From E44-bin89 sp034409565 (lineage in GTDB: Bacteria > Chloroflexota > Dehalococcoidia > Dehalococcoidales > RBG-16-60-22): 64,000 bases of DNA. The DNA is taken from the NCBI GenBank assembly GCA_034409565.1, contig DAOUMS010000017.1:1-64000 (forward strand). The letters are read 5' to 3'. How positions within the stretch are numbered: the first letter of the stretch is position 1; every line of letters starts with the position of its first letter. This document shows, one piece after another, positions 39,639 through 47,972 of the stretch. The translations under genes were made by a program, and so were the position numbers. Under the pieces are notes generated by a model that did not search any database, was not told where the DNA came from, and saw only the letters and a list, made by a program, of their open reading frames with translations.

Positions 39639-40280
39639 TTATTCTTGATTCTCTCTTAACTTTTCCAGCCTGTTTTCCAGGTCTTTCTGTGTTACGATAA
39701 GCGTGAGGTCGCTGCGCGTTCTCTCCAGCACACCACGGACCATATCGGTGGTGCGACGGAGCCCGCCGGTAATGGCATCGGGAAAGTCCATGGTCACCAG
39801 CACGCTGTAAATATCGTCCATAACCCGCAGCAGCTCCTCGCCTCGGGAGACATCGCCCTGTCTCATGCTGTCCAGCAGGTAACGCCTCAGTTCACCAGCC
39901 GCTTCCCCCAGCCCGTTGAGATAGGCGGCATTATCAATGCCCAGTGCCTCCGGCGAAGGTATCTGCTGCCCACCGACCACGGAGAGAAGGACACTCCCTT
40001 CGGCGTATTCTTTCTGAGCATCCCGGAAAAAGCCGGTATAATTCAACTCGTTATAATTATCCACCGTCTGTTCCGCCTCGTTGAGCAGATTCCGCGCCTT
40101 CTGTAGTAATTCCGCCGCGTGGTCAAACTCCTGCCGGTGTACGGCGCGGATGGCCTGGCTGCAATTGCGGATGACCTCACGGCAGCAGGGCAGCGCCTTC
40201 TCCCTGGCCACATCAAGCTCGGTGAAATCCTGCCTTATCTGCCCGGCAATCTTCTCCAGATTATCACTCAACCCGCTCAT
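39639..40280 (-). CDS. Translin family protein
   Basis: The 213-residue helical protein matches translin: REVIRNCSQAIRAVHRQEFDHAAELLQKA at the N-terminus, GFFRDAQKEYAEGSVL in the centre, and the signature FPDAITGGLRRTTDMVRGVLERTRSDLT. Translins are octameric single-strand nucleic acid-binding proteins, and some partners (TRAX) are RNases. Acidic residues typical of TRAX are not clear here, so binding rather than cleavage is more likely. Translins are well known in eukaryotes and archaea but less so in bacteria. It follows the ThiD2-like gene with a 42-base gap. Confidence 0.85.
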   Translation of the reverse strand: MSGLSDNLEKIAGQIRQDFTELDVAREKALPCCREVIRNCSQAIRAVHRQEFDHAAELLQKARNLLNEAEQTVDNYNELNYTGFFRDAQKEYAEGSVLLSVVGGQQIPSPEALGIDNAAYLNGLGEAAGELRRYLLDSMRQGDVSRGEELLRVMDDIYSVLVTMDFPDAITGGLRRTTDMVRGVLERTRSDLTLIVTQKDLENRLEKLRENQE

Positions 40281-40322
40281 TTTTTACCTCAAATCGTTTA
40301 GCTATCTGGCGGCACGCCTGCA

Positions 40323-40745
40323 TCACATTGTCAGCCGACCCATCAGCTCCTTCTCTATCGTGTAGAGTGAGAATCGGGCCTGCTTGTACTTCTCCGAATC
40401 CAGAACCGTGTCCGACAGTTTGGCCAGCTCTTCCATGACCCGCAGCGATTCCTGCACCCGGCGCGAATTGGCCATCACCATGGACGGCAGGTCTCTCTGC
40501 TTCGCCTCCCCCGGCACCTCAAGGTCGCGGCCAACATCACCAGCTGCGTCCCGCGCCTGAATGAGCTGCCGGTCAAGTGCCGGCTCCGTCCTCACCAACT
40601 CGTGGCGCAGGTTCTTTAACCGATGGCTCAGGTCGCCGCTGTTGAGCAGCAGCCGGCTGACTTCCTCGAGGACGCGCAGGCCCTCACCAATGCGGTTCAG
40701 GTTGGCATCAATAATGCGCAGTGTTGCTTCGGGTAACTTATCCAT
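40323..40745 (-). CDS. ThiD2-like stand-alone domain (N-terminal part of some ThiE)
   Basis: The product has 140 residues from ATG 40745; a GTG at 40769 would add eight. It reads LRIIDANLNRIGEGLRVLEEVSRLLL, then LI.ARDAAGDVGRDLEVPGE, then MVMANSRRVQESLRVMEELAKL. This is the domain found in front of ThiE in cyanobacteria and others, described as ThiD2, an alternative hydroxymethylpyrimidine phosphate kinase. Here there is no ThiE domain. A thiamine role is therefore inferred from family only. It lies between yraN and the translin gene. Confidence 0.7.
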   Translation of the reverse strand: MDKLPEATLRIIDANLNRIGEGLRVLEEVSRLLLNSGDLSHRLKNLRHELVRTEPALDRQLIQARDAAGDVGRDLEVPGEAKQRDLPSMVMANSRRVQESLRVMEELAKLSDTVLDSEKYKQARFSLYTIEKELMGRLTM

Positions 40746-40796
40746 TTCCAGGCGGGTTAATTCTAGCACAGCCGATTAAGTCAGTAAAGCTGCGTT

Positions 40797-41162
40797 TCAG
40801 GCTTCTCCGACGGCATTTTCAATATGTTCCATTCGCCGCGGCCGGTTCTGCCGGTCCAGCTCAACGGCAACCACATCAATCCGCCAGGAAGCCGGCATAT
40901 CGCCGTGTGTCTGCCGGTAATGAGCTGCCACTCGCCTCAGTTTGTCCATCTTCGCTGGTGTGATTGATTCCTCCGGACTGCCGAATTCCGTGCCCCGCTT
41001 CGTCCGCACCTCGACAAAGACCAGGCAGTCTTTATGCCGGGCCACAATATCAATTTCCCCTTCCGGACAGCGGTAATTGGTCTGCAGGATGCAGTATCCC
41101 CGCTTCTGCAGAAGTCCCGCCGCCATTTTTTCCCCCAGATGGCCCGTTTCCTGGCGCTTCAT
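40797..41162 (-). CDS. yraN: YraN family (UPF0102) endonuclease-like protein
   Basis: The product has 121 residues with the family pattern GHLGEKMAAGLLQKRGYCILQTNYRCPEGEIDIVARHKDCLVFVEVRTKRG, which contains the PD-(D/E)XK-like core (E, D, E-V-R/K). The function is unproven; the family lies beside rnhB in many bacteria, as here. Its ATG overlaps the rnhB stop (ATGA). Confidence 0.9.
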   Translation of the reverse strand: MKRQETGHLGEKMAAGLLQKRGYCILQTNYRCPEGEIDIVARHKDCLVFVEVRTKRGTEFGSPEESITPAKMDKLRRVAAHYRQTHGDMPASWRIDVVAVELDRQNRPRRMEHIENAVGEA

Positions 41163-41806
41163 GGTGCCTGCCTGAAATAGCTACTGACCGGCTGAAAGCT
41201 CCGCCGGTGGATGGGCGAAGGCCCCAGGCATGACAGGCCCGCCACGTGCGCCTCGGTGCAGTAGCCCTTGTTTTCCGCCAGCCGGTACCCGGAAAAAAGT
41301 CGGTCCAGCCTGACCATCATCTCATCCCGGGCCACCTTGGCCACAATGGAAGCACAGGCAATGGAAAAGCACTTGCAGTCGCCGTCAGTGATTCCTTTCT
41401 GGGGAAGGGGTACCTCCGCCAAGCGCAAATAATCAATCAGCAGGTACTGCGGTATCGGCGAAAGTTTAGCGATGGCCATTTTCATGGCCAGTTTGCTCGC
41501 CCGCACGATGCCCATTGTATCGATGAGCCTGTGACTCACCGCGCCAACGCCGAATGATATCGCAGTCTCCCTGATATGGCGGGCCAGGATTTCACGCTTT
41601 ACCGGGCTCAACTGCTTGCTGTCTCTTACCTCGGTGAGCCAGGATGCGCCAATATGACCGGGCATGATAACCGCCGCCGCCACCACCGGGCCGGCTATGG
41701 AGCCCCGCCCCACCTCATCCACCCCGGCAATGAACCTGATGCCCTGGGACAGCAGTGTCTCTTCCTCGGTGAAAGACGGCCTCTGGTTAATATTTAACAA
41801 CCCCAT
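41159..41806 (-). CDS. rnhB: Ribonuclease HII
   Basis: Removes RNA from RNA-DNA hybrids and single ribonucleotides in DNA. The start is put at ATG 41806 (MGLLNINQRPSF); a longer frame would run into an upstream hairpin. The product has 215 residues with the acidic motifs GVDEVGRGSIAGP, RDSKQLSP, and the CFSIACASIVAKVARD segment that holds the later carboxylate ligands. It is coupled with yraN by an ATGA overlap. Confidence 0.95.
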   Translation of the reverse strand: MGLLNINQRPSFTEEETLLSQGIRFIAGVDEVGRGSIAGPVVAAAVIMPGHIGASWLTEVRDSKQLSPVKREILARHIRETAISFGVGAVSHRLIDTMGIVRASKLAMKMAIAKLSPIPQYLLIDYLRLAEVPLPQKGITDGDCKCFSIACASIVAKVARDEMMVRLDRLFSGYRLAENKGYCTEAHVAGLSCLGPSPIHRRSFQPVSSYFRQAP

Positions 41807-41815
41807 CCCCTTTAT

Positions 41816-41836
41816 CCCCTTCCCCATGGGAAGGGG
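41816..41836. repeat. Perfect inverted repeat upstream of rnhB
   Basis: CCCCTTCCC-CAT-GGGAAGGGG is a nine-pair palindrome ten bases ahead of the rnhB ATG (minus strand). It could form a hairpin in the rnhB leader that hides the ribosome site, and lies just beyond the tmk terminator. Confidence 0.5.
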
Positions 41837-41842
41837 AAGCAT

Positions 41843-41867
41843 TAAAAAAGAGGGGCTTCGCCCCTCT
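41843..41867 (-). terminator. Terminator of the pdxST-ATPase-tmk operon
   Basis: On the minus strand GAGGGG, CGAAG, CCCCTC and TTTTTTA form a classic intrinsic terminator 11 bases after the tmk stop. Confidence 0.88.
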
Positions 41868-41877
41868 CAGACACCCT

Positions 41878-42501
41878 TCAAGGCTTTTTGGAGAGCAACT
41901 GGCTGACTTTCTGCCAGATAATGCCGGCGACTTTATCTTTGGACTGTGTAGCGTCTACTACTAACCACCTATCAGGTTCGGCTCTGGCCAGTGCCAGATA
42001 CCCCCGGCGCACTTTCTGGTGGAAATCCAGGGTCTCCTGCTCGAAGCGGTCCGGCTTTTTATCCTTCTTGCGCGCCAGCCCGGCCGCCACGGGCATATCG
42101 AGCAGTACCGTCAGGTCAGTCCGCACTCCCTGCACCGCGACCTCATTGACCGCTTTGACCATGTCCAGAGCCAGCCCCCGGCCGTAGCTCTGATAGGCAG
42201 TGGTGGAATCGGCGTAGCGGTCGCAGATAACTATATTACCCTTTTCCAGATTAGGCCGGATAACTTCACCCACCAACTGCGCCCGGGAGGCGTTGAACAG
42301 CATCAGTTCCGCCATCGGCGATATGGCCATATCATCCGCCCATTTCAGCCAGCGCGCGATTTTCCTGCCCAACTCAGTCACGCCGGGCTCGTGGGCCAGT
42401 ATGGCCGGGATATCCAGCCGGGAGAGCCGGCGGTACAGCGCCCTGGCCTGAACGCTTTTCCCGCTCCCCTCCCCACCTTCAAAAGTAATGAATAGGGACA
42501 T
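41878..42501 (-). CDS. tmk: Thymidylate kinase
   Basis: Phosphorylates dTMP to dTDP. The 207 residues have the P-loop FEGGEGSGKS (residues 7-16), the substrate motif CDRYADSTTAYQSYGRG, and a LID region. The length is normal. It is separated by eight bases from the R3H ATPase upstream and is the last gene of the operon before the terminator. Confidence 0.95.
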   Translation of the reverse strand: MSLFITFEGGEGSGKSVQARALYRRLSRLDIPAILAHEPGVTELGRKIARWLKWADDMAISPMAELMLFNASRAQLVGEVIRPNLEKGNIVICDRYADSTTAYQSYGRGLALDMVKAVNEVAVQGVRTDLTVLLDMPVAAGLARKKDKKPDRFEQETLDFHQKVRRGYLALARAEPDRWLVVDATQSKDKVAGIIWQKVSQLLSKKP

Positions 42502-42509
42502 AGCACACG

Positions 42510-44018
42510 TTATCCCTTATAAATCCTGACCCTTCGGTTCGGGTCTTTGCCCTCGCTGCGTGAGGCCATCTCGTTTCGTTCGGCGATTAAATGTTGCAGG
42601 CGGCGGATATAGGCGCTCTGCGGGCTGAGCTCCACCTCGCCCTCGCTACCGTTCCTTATCTGTTCCACCGCTTCCTCGGCTTCGGCCAGCGCCATCTGGA
42701 ACGAGTCGCGCTTGCCCGGAGCGGTAAGCGGATAGATACTCTGCAGCATCTGCCGTATCTGGGGCGGGGTATTGCTTTTCAGGACGTAGATGGGCAGGTT
42801 GGCCGCTTCGGCGTCCCTGACCTTCTGCGGCTTGCGGCGGTAGTAGTTCTTGGAGGTGACAAAGAGGTTGGCCTCCCGCAGATTAGCCACGATATCCAGG
42901 CTTAAATTCATCTCCCCGGCCATGTGCTCCAGCCTGGTACGGTTGACGCCGAAAAGGTAAATGCGCTGCTGGTCGCGGCCGGCCGGCTTCTTCTCTTTGC
43001 CCTTTTTCGACTCCACCGTTGGCTTTTCCACCCTGACCTCACCGTTTTCGTCCATCCAGCGTATCTCTGTTTCAATATGCTGGCTGCGCAGAATGGCATC
43101 AACTGCCTCGGCCACATCGGGGTGAATGGCCACGCGGTCCCGTTCCTGAATCTCAACCACGATGTCGAAGGTGGGCGGGGATGTCCGCTCCAGTATTGAC
43201 TTCTGGGTACCCCGCCGCCGCGCCTCCTCGTCCCCCAGCGTGACCGACTGTATGCCGCCGATAAGGTCGGCGAGGGTGGGGTTCAGCATCAGGTTTTCCA
43301 GGGTATTGCCGTGGGCGGTGCCCACCAGCTGGACGCCGCGCTCGGCGATGGTGCGCGCCGCCTGCGCCTCAAGCTCGGTGCCAATCTCGTCGATGACAAT
43401 GACCTCGGGCATGTGGTTCTCCACCGCCTCAATCATCACCGCGTGCTGCATGGCCGGCGTCTTTACCTGCATGCGGCGGGCATGGCCGATGGCAGGGTGG
43501 GGGATATCGCCATCGCCGGCAATCTCGTTGGACGTATCAACGATGATAACCCGTCGGTTCACATCGTCGGCCAGCACCCGGGCTACTTCTCTTAACATCG
43601 TTGTCTTGCCCACGCCGGGTCGCCCCAGCAGCATGACGCTCTTGCCTGACTCCACCAAGTCTTCGATGACCCTTATCGTGCCGAAGACAGCCCGGCCCAC
43701 GCGGCAGGTCAGGCCGACGATTCTCCCCTTGCGATTTCTGATGGCGGAGATGCGGTGCAGCGTCCGCTCAATGCCGGCGCGGTTGTCATCACCGAAGCTG
43801 CCGATGCGCGAGACCACATAGTCGATATCCGCCTCGTCAACCTCTTTGGGGTTGAGCACCACCTCCCGACTGGGAAAGCGGGCTTCCGGAGTACGTCCCA
43901 GGTCCAGCACCACTTCCAGCAGGTCACGGAGTTCTTTCTGCTTGCAGAGCGGCTGCCGTATATGGGGCGGCAGGATATCGAGCAATGCATCAAGGTCATC
44001 CGTAATTACCTTCTGCAA
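42510..44018 (-). CDS. Ycf45-like P-loop ATPase with R3H domain
   Basis: The start is TTG 44018, with AGGAGGGGGTAG directly ahead. The product has 502 residues. The ATPase core has Walker A LLGRPGVGKTTM, Walker B PEVIVIDEIGTE, and resembles the secretion-ATPase/SpoIIIAA group and plastid Ycf45. A middle linker is rich in Lys (KKGKEKKP). The end SAYIRRLQHLIAERNEMASRSEGKDPNRRVRIY carries the R-x3-H of an R3H nucleic-acid-binding domain. The biological role is not known. It sits between pdxT and tmk in the same run, which is conserved in my memory for Dehalococcoidia but not testable here. Confidence 0.85.
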   Translation of the reverse strand: MQKVITDDLDALLDILPPHIRQPLCKQKELRDLLEVVLDLGRTPEARFPSREVVLNPKEVDEADIDYVVSRIGSFGDDNRAGIERTLHRISAIRNRKGRIVGLTCRVGRAVFGTIRVIEDLVESGKSVMLLGRPGVGKTTMLREVARVLADDVNRRVIIVDTSNEIAGDGDIPHPAIGHARRMQVKTPAMQHAVMIEAVENHMPEVIVIDEIGTELEAQAARTIAERGVQLVGTAHGNTLENLMLNPTLADLIGGIQSVTLGDEEARRRGTQKSILERTSPPTFDIVVEIQERDRVAIHPDVAEAVDAILRSQHIETEIRWMDENGEVRVEKPTVESKKGKEKKPAGRDQQRIYLFGVNRTRLEHMAGEMNLSLDIVANLREANLFVTSKNYYRRKPQKVRDAEAANLPIYVLKSNTPPQIRQMLQSIYPLTAPGKRDSFQMALAEAEEAVEQIRNGSEGEVELSPQSAYIRRLQHLIAERNEMASRSEGKDPNRRVRIYKG

Positions 44019-44038
44019 CTACCCCCTCCTGTAACCAC

Positions 44039-44617
44039 TTATTTCTGTCTGGACACCATATCCAGAAAATACCGATGAAACCTCAGGTCATCGGTCAACT
44101 CGGGATGAAAGGCCAGCGCCAGCATTTTACCATCGCGTACGGCCACGATGGTGCCGTCGGCCAGTTTGGCCAGCACTGCCACGGTACCGTTGACCTGTTC
44201 AATCAGCGGGGCGCGGATGAAGACGCCGGGGAACGGCTTTTTGCCCAGCACCGGCACGTTCAGTTCGGTCTCGAAACTCTCCCGCTGCCGCCCGAAGGCA
44301 TTGCGCCGGACGGTTATGTCCATCAGCCCCAGCGGCTCGAAGCGCGCATCATCGCTTTTTTTGGCCATGAGTATCATGCCGGCGCAGGTACCAAATACAG
44401 GCATTCCTGCCTTGGCCCGGTCCAGAATTGCCTGCGTGAGCTTGTAATCCCGCATCAGCCGCCCGATGGACGTGCTCTCGCCACCAGGAATAATAAGCCC
44501 GTCCAGACCCTCCAGTTCTCGGGGCAGGCGGACGGGCATAGCTTCAACTCCCAGCTGGCGCAGCTTTTCTATGTGCTCGATGAAGGCTCCTTGCGAGGCA
44601 AGGACGCCAATCTTCAT
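44039..44617 (-). CDS. pdxT: Pyridoxal 5'-phosphate synthase glutaminase subunit
   Basis: PdxT releases ammonia from glutamine and channels it to PdxS. The 192 residues have the triad Cys78 (GTCAGM), His171 and Glu173 (FHPELT), with the oxyanion block PGGESTS. It is one base after the pdxS stop, so the two are coupled. Confidence 0.96.
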   Translation of the reverse strand: MKIGVLASQGAFIEHIEKLRQLGVEAMPVRLPRELEGLDGLIIPGGESTSIGRLMRDYKLTQAILDRAKAGMPVFGTCAGMILMAKKSDDARFEPLGLMDITVRRNAFGRQRESFETELNVPVLGKKPFPGVFIRAPLIEQVNGTVAVLAKLADGTIVAVRDGKMLALAFHPELTDDLRFHRYFLDMVSRQK

Positions 44618-44618
44618 G

Positions 44619-45500
44619 CTACCAACCTCTCGGTGCCAGCAACTCCTCAGATGGAATTTGCTTTATATCAAGTCCGGGCATAGCTTCGCCCAGATTCTTG
44701 GAGACCTCGGCAATAATCTGCGGGTCGTTGTAGTGTGTGGTGGCTTTGACAATCGCCTGCGCTCGCGCCGACGGGTTAGACGACTTGAATATACCGGAGC
44801 CAACGAAGACGCCATCCGCGCCAAGCTGCATCATCAACGCCGCGTCCGCCGGCGTGGCCACGCCACCAGCCGCAAAATTGACCACCGGCAGCTTACCCGT
44901 CTTGTGCAATTCAGCCACCAGCTCAAACGGGGCTCCCATCTCCTTGGCCTTGGCCATCAGCTCTTCCTGTGGCGTTTGCACCAGTTCTCGGATGCCATCC
45001 ATCACCGCGCGCATATGCCTGACCGCCTCAACGACGTTGCCGGTCCCAGCTTCACCTTTGGTCCTTATCATCGCTGCCCCCTCACCAAGGCGGCGCAGGG
45101 CTTCACCCAGATTGCGGCAGCCGCAGACAAAGGGTACTTTGAAATCGTGCTTCCAGATATGATGACTCTCGTCGGCCGGAGTGAGCACCTCCGACTCGTC
45201 GATATAGTCCACGCCGAGCGCTTCCAGCGCCTGTGCCTCAACGAAGTGCCCGATGCGGCATTTGGCCATCACCGGTATGGAGACCGCCTTCATAATGGCC
45301 TCGATGATAGTCGGGTCGGCCATCCTGGCCACGCCGCCCGCCGCCCTTATATCGGCCGGCACCCTTTCCAGCGCCATCACGGCACAGGCCCCGGCATCTT
45401 CGGCAATCTTGGCATGCTCTGGGGTGACCACATCCATGATGACCCCGCCCTTGAGCATCTGAGCCAGTCCGGTCTTAACCTTCCAAGTTCCAGTTTCCAT
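44619..45500 (-). CDS. pdxS: Pyridoxal 5'-phosphate synthase lyase subunit
   Basis: PdxS makes PLP from ribose 5-phosphate, glyceraldehyde 3-phosphate and ammonia as a dodecamer. The start is ATG 45500, because GAGGTGAT lies eight bases ahead; a GTG/ATG pair just upstream would add three residues. The product has 293 residues, with Lys80 (PVMAKCRIGH) and a second lysine in IRTKGEAGTGN as the catalytic pair, and GGVATPADAALMMQLGADGVFVGSGIF for the phosphate site. It is followed by pdxT. Confidence 0.97.
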   Translation of the reverse strand: METGTWKVKTGLAQMLKGGVIMDVVTPEHAKIAEDAGACAVMALERVPADIRAAGGVARMADPTIIEAIMKAVSIPVMAKCRIGHFVEAQALEALGVDYIDESEVLTPADESHHIWKHDFKVPFVCGCRNLGEALRRLGEGAAMIRTKGEAGTGNVVEAVRHMRAVMDGIRELVQTPQEELMAKAKEMGAPFELVAELHKTGKLPVVNFAAGGVATPADAALMMQLGADGVFVGSGIFKSSNPSARAQAIVKATTHYNDPQIIAEVSKNLGEAMPGLDIKQIPSEELLAPRGW

Positions 45501-45542
45501 TCCCATCACCTCACTACGAGAAACCTACACGCCTGCATTGAT

Positions 45543-45571
45543 ATTCTACTACTGTTATTTTTGTTTAGCAA
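45543..45571 (-). promoter_or_regulatory. Promoter for pdxS-pdxT-ATPase-tmk
   Basis: On the minus strand TTGCTA (45571-45566), 17-base spacer and TAGAAT (45548-45543). It lies between the rsmG stop and the pdxS ribosome site. Confidence 0.6.
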
Positions 45572-45581
45572 CCACGACTGG

Positions 45582-46298
45582 CTACCCCAGCGGCCTTTTG
45601 GCCGGTATGCCGGGGCGGCGGGGATATGGCGGCGGCGTTTCCCTGACTTTATCAATGACCACCAGCCAGCGCTCATCATCAAACTCGGGTAAATCAATAT
45701 TCTTTACCTCTCTTAAAACACCACCAAGCACCTCAATCGCCCGCTGTGCCGCCTGTACCTCATCCCCTATATCCCCTTTTTTCTGGGCGATGAACCGACC
45801 GCCAGCGGCGCAAAAGGGCAGGGTCAGTTCCACCAGCGTGGTTAAATTTGCCACCGCACGTGATAGCACCAGGTCAAATCGCTGGCGGTACTCAGGCTGG
45901 TGGGCAACCTCTTCCGCCCGCCCGACCACAATCTCCACACCTTTCAGGTCTAGCTTGTTTACAATGTGCTCTAGAAAGGTAGCCTTTTTCTTCGTGGCGT
46001 CAAGGAGCACCAGATGGATATCAGGCATGACAATTTTCAGTGGAATTCCCGGTATGCCGGCCCCCGTACCGACATCGATAAGCCTGATTCCCCTGCCTGA
46101 TGGCGATTTCACTGCCAGGACCACGGTAAGTGCATCGAGGAAGTGCTTTACCTGAACCGCCTCGTAATCGGTAATCGCCGTCAGGTTCAGCCGTCGGTTC
46201 CACTCGATAAGCTCCTGATAATAAAGCTGAAACTGCTCAAGCTGCTGATGAGTAAGACGTAACCCCAGCCTTCTGGCTCCAGAGACAAGCTTTTCCAT
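45582..46298 (-). CDS. rsmG: 16S rRNA (guanine527-N7)-methyltransferase
   Basis: Methylates G527 of 16S rRNA. The start is ATG 46298 (MEKLVSGARRLGL); the open frame extends further but lacks support. The product has 238 residues with Y..L..WN..LNLT, the SAM loop DVGTGAGIPGIPLKI, and LVLLDATKKKATFL and VLSRAVANLTTLVELTLP. The ATG is only seven bases after an extended -10 TATAAT, so the mRNA is probably leaderless. Confidence 0.94.
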   Translation of the reverse strand: MEKLVSGARRLGLRLTHQQLEQFQLYYQELIEWNRRLNLTAITDYEAVQVKHFLDALTVVLAVKSPSGRGIRLIDVGTGAGIPGIPLKIVMPDIHLVLLDATKKKATFLEHIVNKLDLKGVEIVVGRAEEVAHQPEYRQRFDLVLSRAVANLTTLVELTLPFCAAGGRFIAQKKGDIGDEVQAAQRAIEVLGGVLREVKNIDLPEFDDERWLVVIDKVRETPPPYPRRPGIPAKRPLG

Positions 46299-46305
46299 GA
46301 GTTCA

Positions 46306-46314
46306 ATTATAGCA
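46306..46314 (-). promoter_or_regulatory. Extended -10 promoter for rsmG, leaderless-type
   Basis: On the minus strand TGC-TATAAT (46314-46306), with no good -35. The rsmG ATG is at 46298, so the RNA would start within a few bases of the start codon. Confidence 0.55.
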
Positions 46315-46403
46315 CTATCGCTCTTTAAATCAGGTAATAATCTAAATAAATTATGAAGATAGTTAAAAGAGGGAGTTATCAGAAAAGAGAAAAACAAGGT
46401 CAG

Positions 46404-47207
46404 CTACAGGATAAAGAAGCTATAGTACAGGTAAACCACCACCCCGGCGAAGACGACGCTGTCCATACGGTCCAGAAAACCACCGTGCCCCGGAATAGAC
46501 GCCCCCGACTCTTTCACTCCGGTATTACGTTTGAGCAAAGACTCCGCTAAATCACCAATCTGCCCGAAAACGCTCACCAGTAAAGCCAGCACCACGCCCT
46601 GCCCGATGCTCAGCATTATCTGGAGCGGGGTTGACAGCGTAAAGAGCAGGCTCACGACGGCGGCCCCCAGCAGCCCTCCAATCGCCCCCTCCCACGACTT
46701 GTGCGGGCTTATCTGAGGGGCCAGGCGGTGCTTGCCCAGCACCCGGCCCACAAAATAGGCGGTGGTATCGGAGCCAAAGGTGGTAAACAGGGCAAAAAAC
46801 ACCCAGTTCCGGCCCGCTTCAAGTCGCAAATCCACCAGAAAGCTCAACATCCAGCCGGTGTAGAGAAACCCCACCAACATCCATGCCCAGCCGGTGAAAG
46901 CCCCCTCGACCCGCTGGCGCAACACCAGCCAGACGAGCGGCAGCACGACCGCCAGCGTTACCAGCAGCGGGGCAGCAAACGGGGACGGGCAATGCGGACT
47001 GATTATAATTAAGAGCGTGAAGAGCATCCCGAAGACGGTCAGTGATGAAATGCCGGCAACGCCCACCAGCCGGTAGAATTCGTAAGCCGCCAGCAGCCCC
47101 CAGATGGCGATAAAGACGGTAAACCAGGGTAGAGGCTTATCAAACCAGACAACGGCGATAAGGAGAGGGATGCCCCACAGTGCGGTTATGAACCTTTTTT
47201 TGAGCAT
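46404..47207 (-). CDS. cdsA: Phosphatidate cytidylyltransferase
   Basis: Makes CDP-diacylglycerol for phospholipid synthesis. The 267 residues have about eight membrane helices. The C-terminal signature S-x-K-R-x-x-G-V-K-E-S-G-A-S-IPGHGGFLDRMDS is the CdsA pattern. It is the last gene in the rpsB-tsf-pyrH-frr-uppS run. Confidence 0.94.
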   Translation of the reverse strand: MLKKRFITALWGIPLLIAVVWFDKPLPWFTVFIAIWGLLAAYEFYRLVGVAGISSLTVFGMLFTLLIIISPHCPSPFAAPLLVTLAVVLPLVWLVLRQRVEGAFTGWAWMLVGFLYTGWMLSFLVDLRLEAGRNWVFFALFTTFGSDTTAYFVGRVLGKHRLAPQISPHKSWEGAIGGLLGAAVVSLLFTLSTPLQIMLSIGQGVVLALLVSVFGQIGDLAESLLKRNTGVKESGASIPGHGGFLDRMDSVVFAGVVVYLYYSFFIL

Positions 47208-47216
47208 GCCTTATAT

Positions 47217-47927
47217 TTACAGCGCGCCGAAGCGCCGTTCCCGCTGACTGTAGGCAATCAGCGCCTTGTCCATATCTTCTTTGCTGAAATCGGGCCAGAG
47301 GACATCGGTAAAATAATATTCGCTGTAGGCGGTCTGCCACAGCAGGAAGTTGCTGAGGCGCCATTCATCACCAGTCCTGATTAAAAGGTCCACATCCGGG
47401 ATACCGGCGGTGTACAGATAATTACAGAAAAGTTTCTCGTTTATCTTTTCCGGTGCAATACCTTCAGCGACAATGCGGCGAACCGCATCAATGATTTCCA
47501 CATGCCCGCCATAGTTGAAAGCCAGGCTCAGCGTCAGGCCACCATTATTTTTGGTGAGCTCCTCCGCTTTCCGGATGGAGTTTTGCAGCCAGTCAGGCAG
47601 TTCGCCAAGTCTCCCGAGGTGGCGAACCTTGATATCTCTCTTGTGCAACTTGGGGACATCCTTTTCAATCCTCTCGGCCAGAATACGGAATAACCCCTTT
47701 ATTTCATCCCCAGGACGACCCCAGTTCTCCGTGGAAAACCCATACAGGGTAACGTATTTTATCTGCCGTTCATTGAGATATTCAATCAGGGAACGCATCT
47801 TTTTCACTCCAGCCTCATGCCCAGCTAGTCTGGGCAGCCCACGCTTTTCTGCCCAGCGTCCGTTTCCGTCAGGTACAATAGCAACGTGAATCGGCAAACG
47901 TTTAATCTGCTGTCTGATTGCTTTCAT
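47217..47927 (-). CDS. uppS: Isoprenyl transferase (undecaprenyl diphosphate synthase)
   Basis: Cis-prenyltransferase that elongates FPP to a C55-like lipid carrier. I start at ATG 47927 (MKAIRQQIKRLPIHV); a GTG at 47963 adds 12 residues without support. The product has 236 residues, with HVAIVPDGNGRWAEKRGL (catalytic Asp), LYGFSTENWGRP, LAFNYGGH.EI.DAVR, and LLIRTGDEWRLSNFLLWQTAYSEYYF. Usual families read IMDGNGRWA, so VPDGNGRW is a mild variant. Confidence 0.94.
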   Translation of the reverse strand: MKAIRQQIKRLPIHVAIVPDGNGRWAEKRGLPRLAGHEAGVKKMRSLIEYLNERQIKYVTLYGFSTENWGRPGDEIKGLFRILAERIEKDVPKLHKRDIKVRHLGRLGELPDWLQNSIRKAEELTKNNGGLTLSLAFNYGGHVEIIDAVRRIVAEGIAPEKINEKLFCNYLYTAGIPDVDLLIRTGDEWRLSNFLLWQTAYSEYYFTDVLWPDFSKEDMDKALIAYSQRERRFGAL

Positions 47928-47972
47928 CGCCCCTATCTTTTCCCTAACCGCAATAGCCTGCACGCCGACAGA

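Noticed and set aside
44466..45692. A 408-codon plus-strand open frame
   Set aside because: It lies antisense to pdxT and pdxS, which are certain, and its translation has no recognisable motif. A shadow of GC-rich codon bias.
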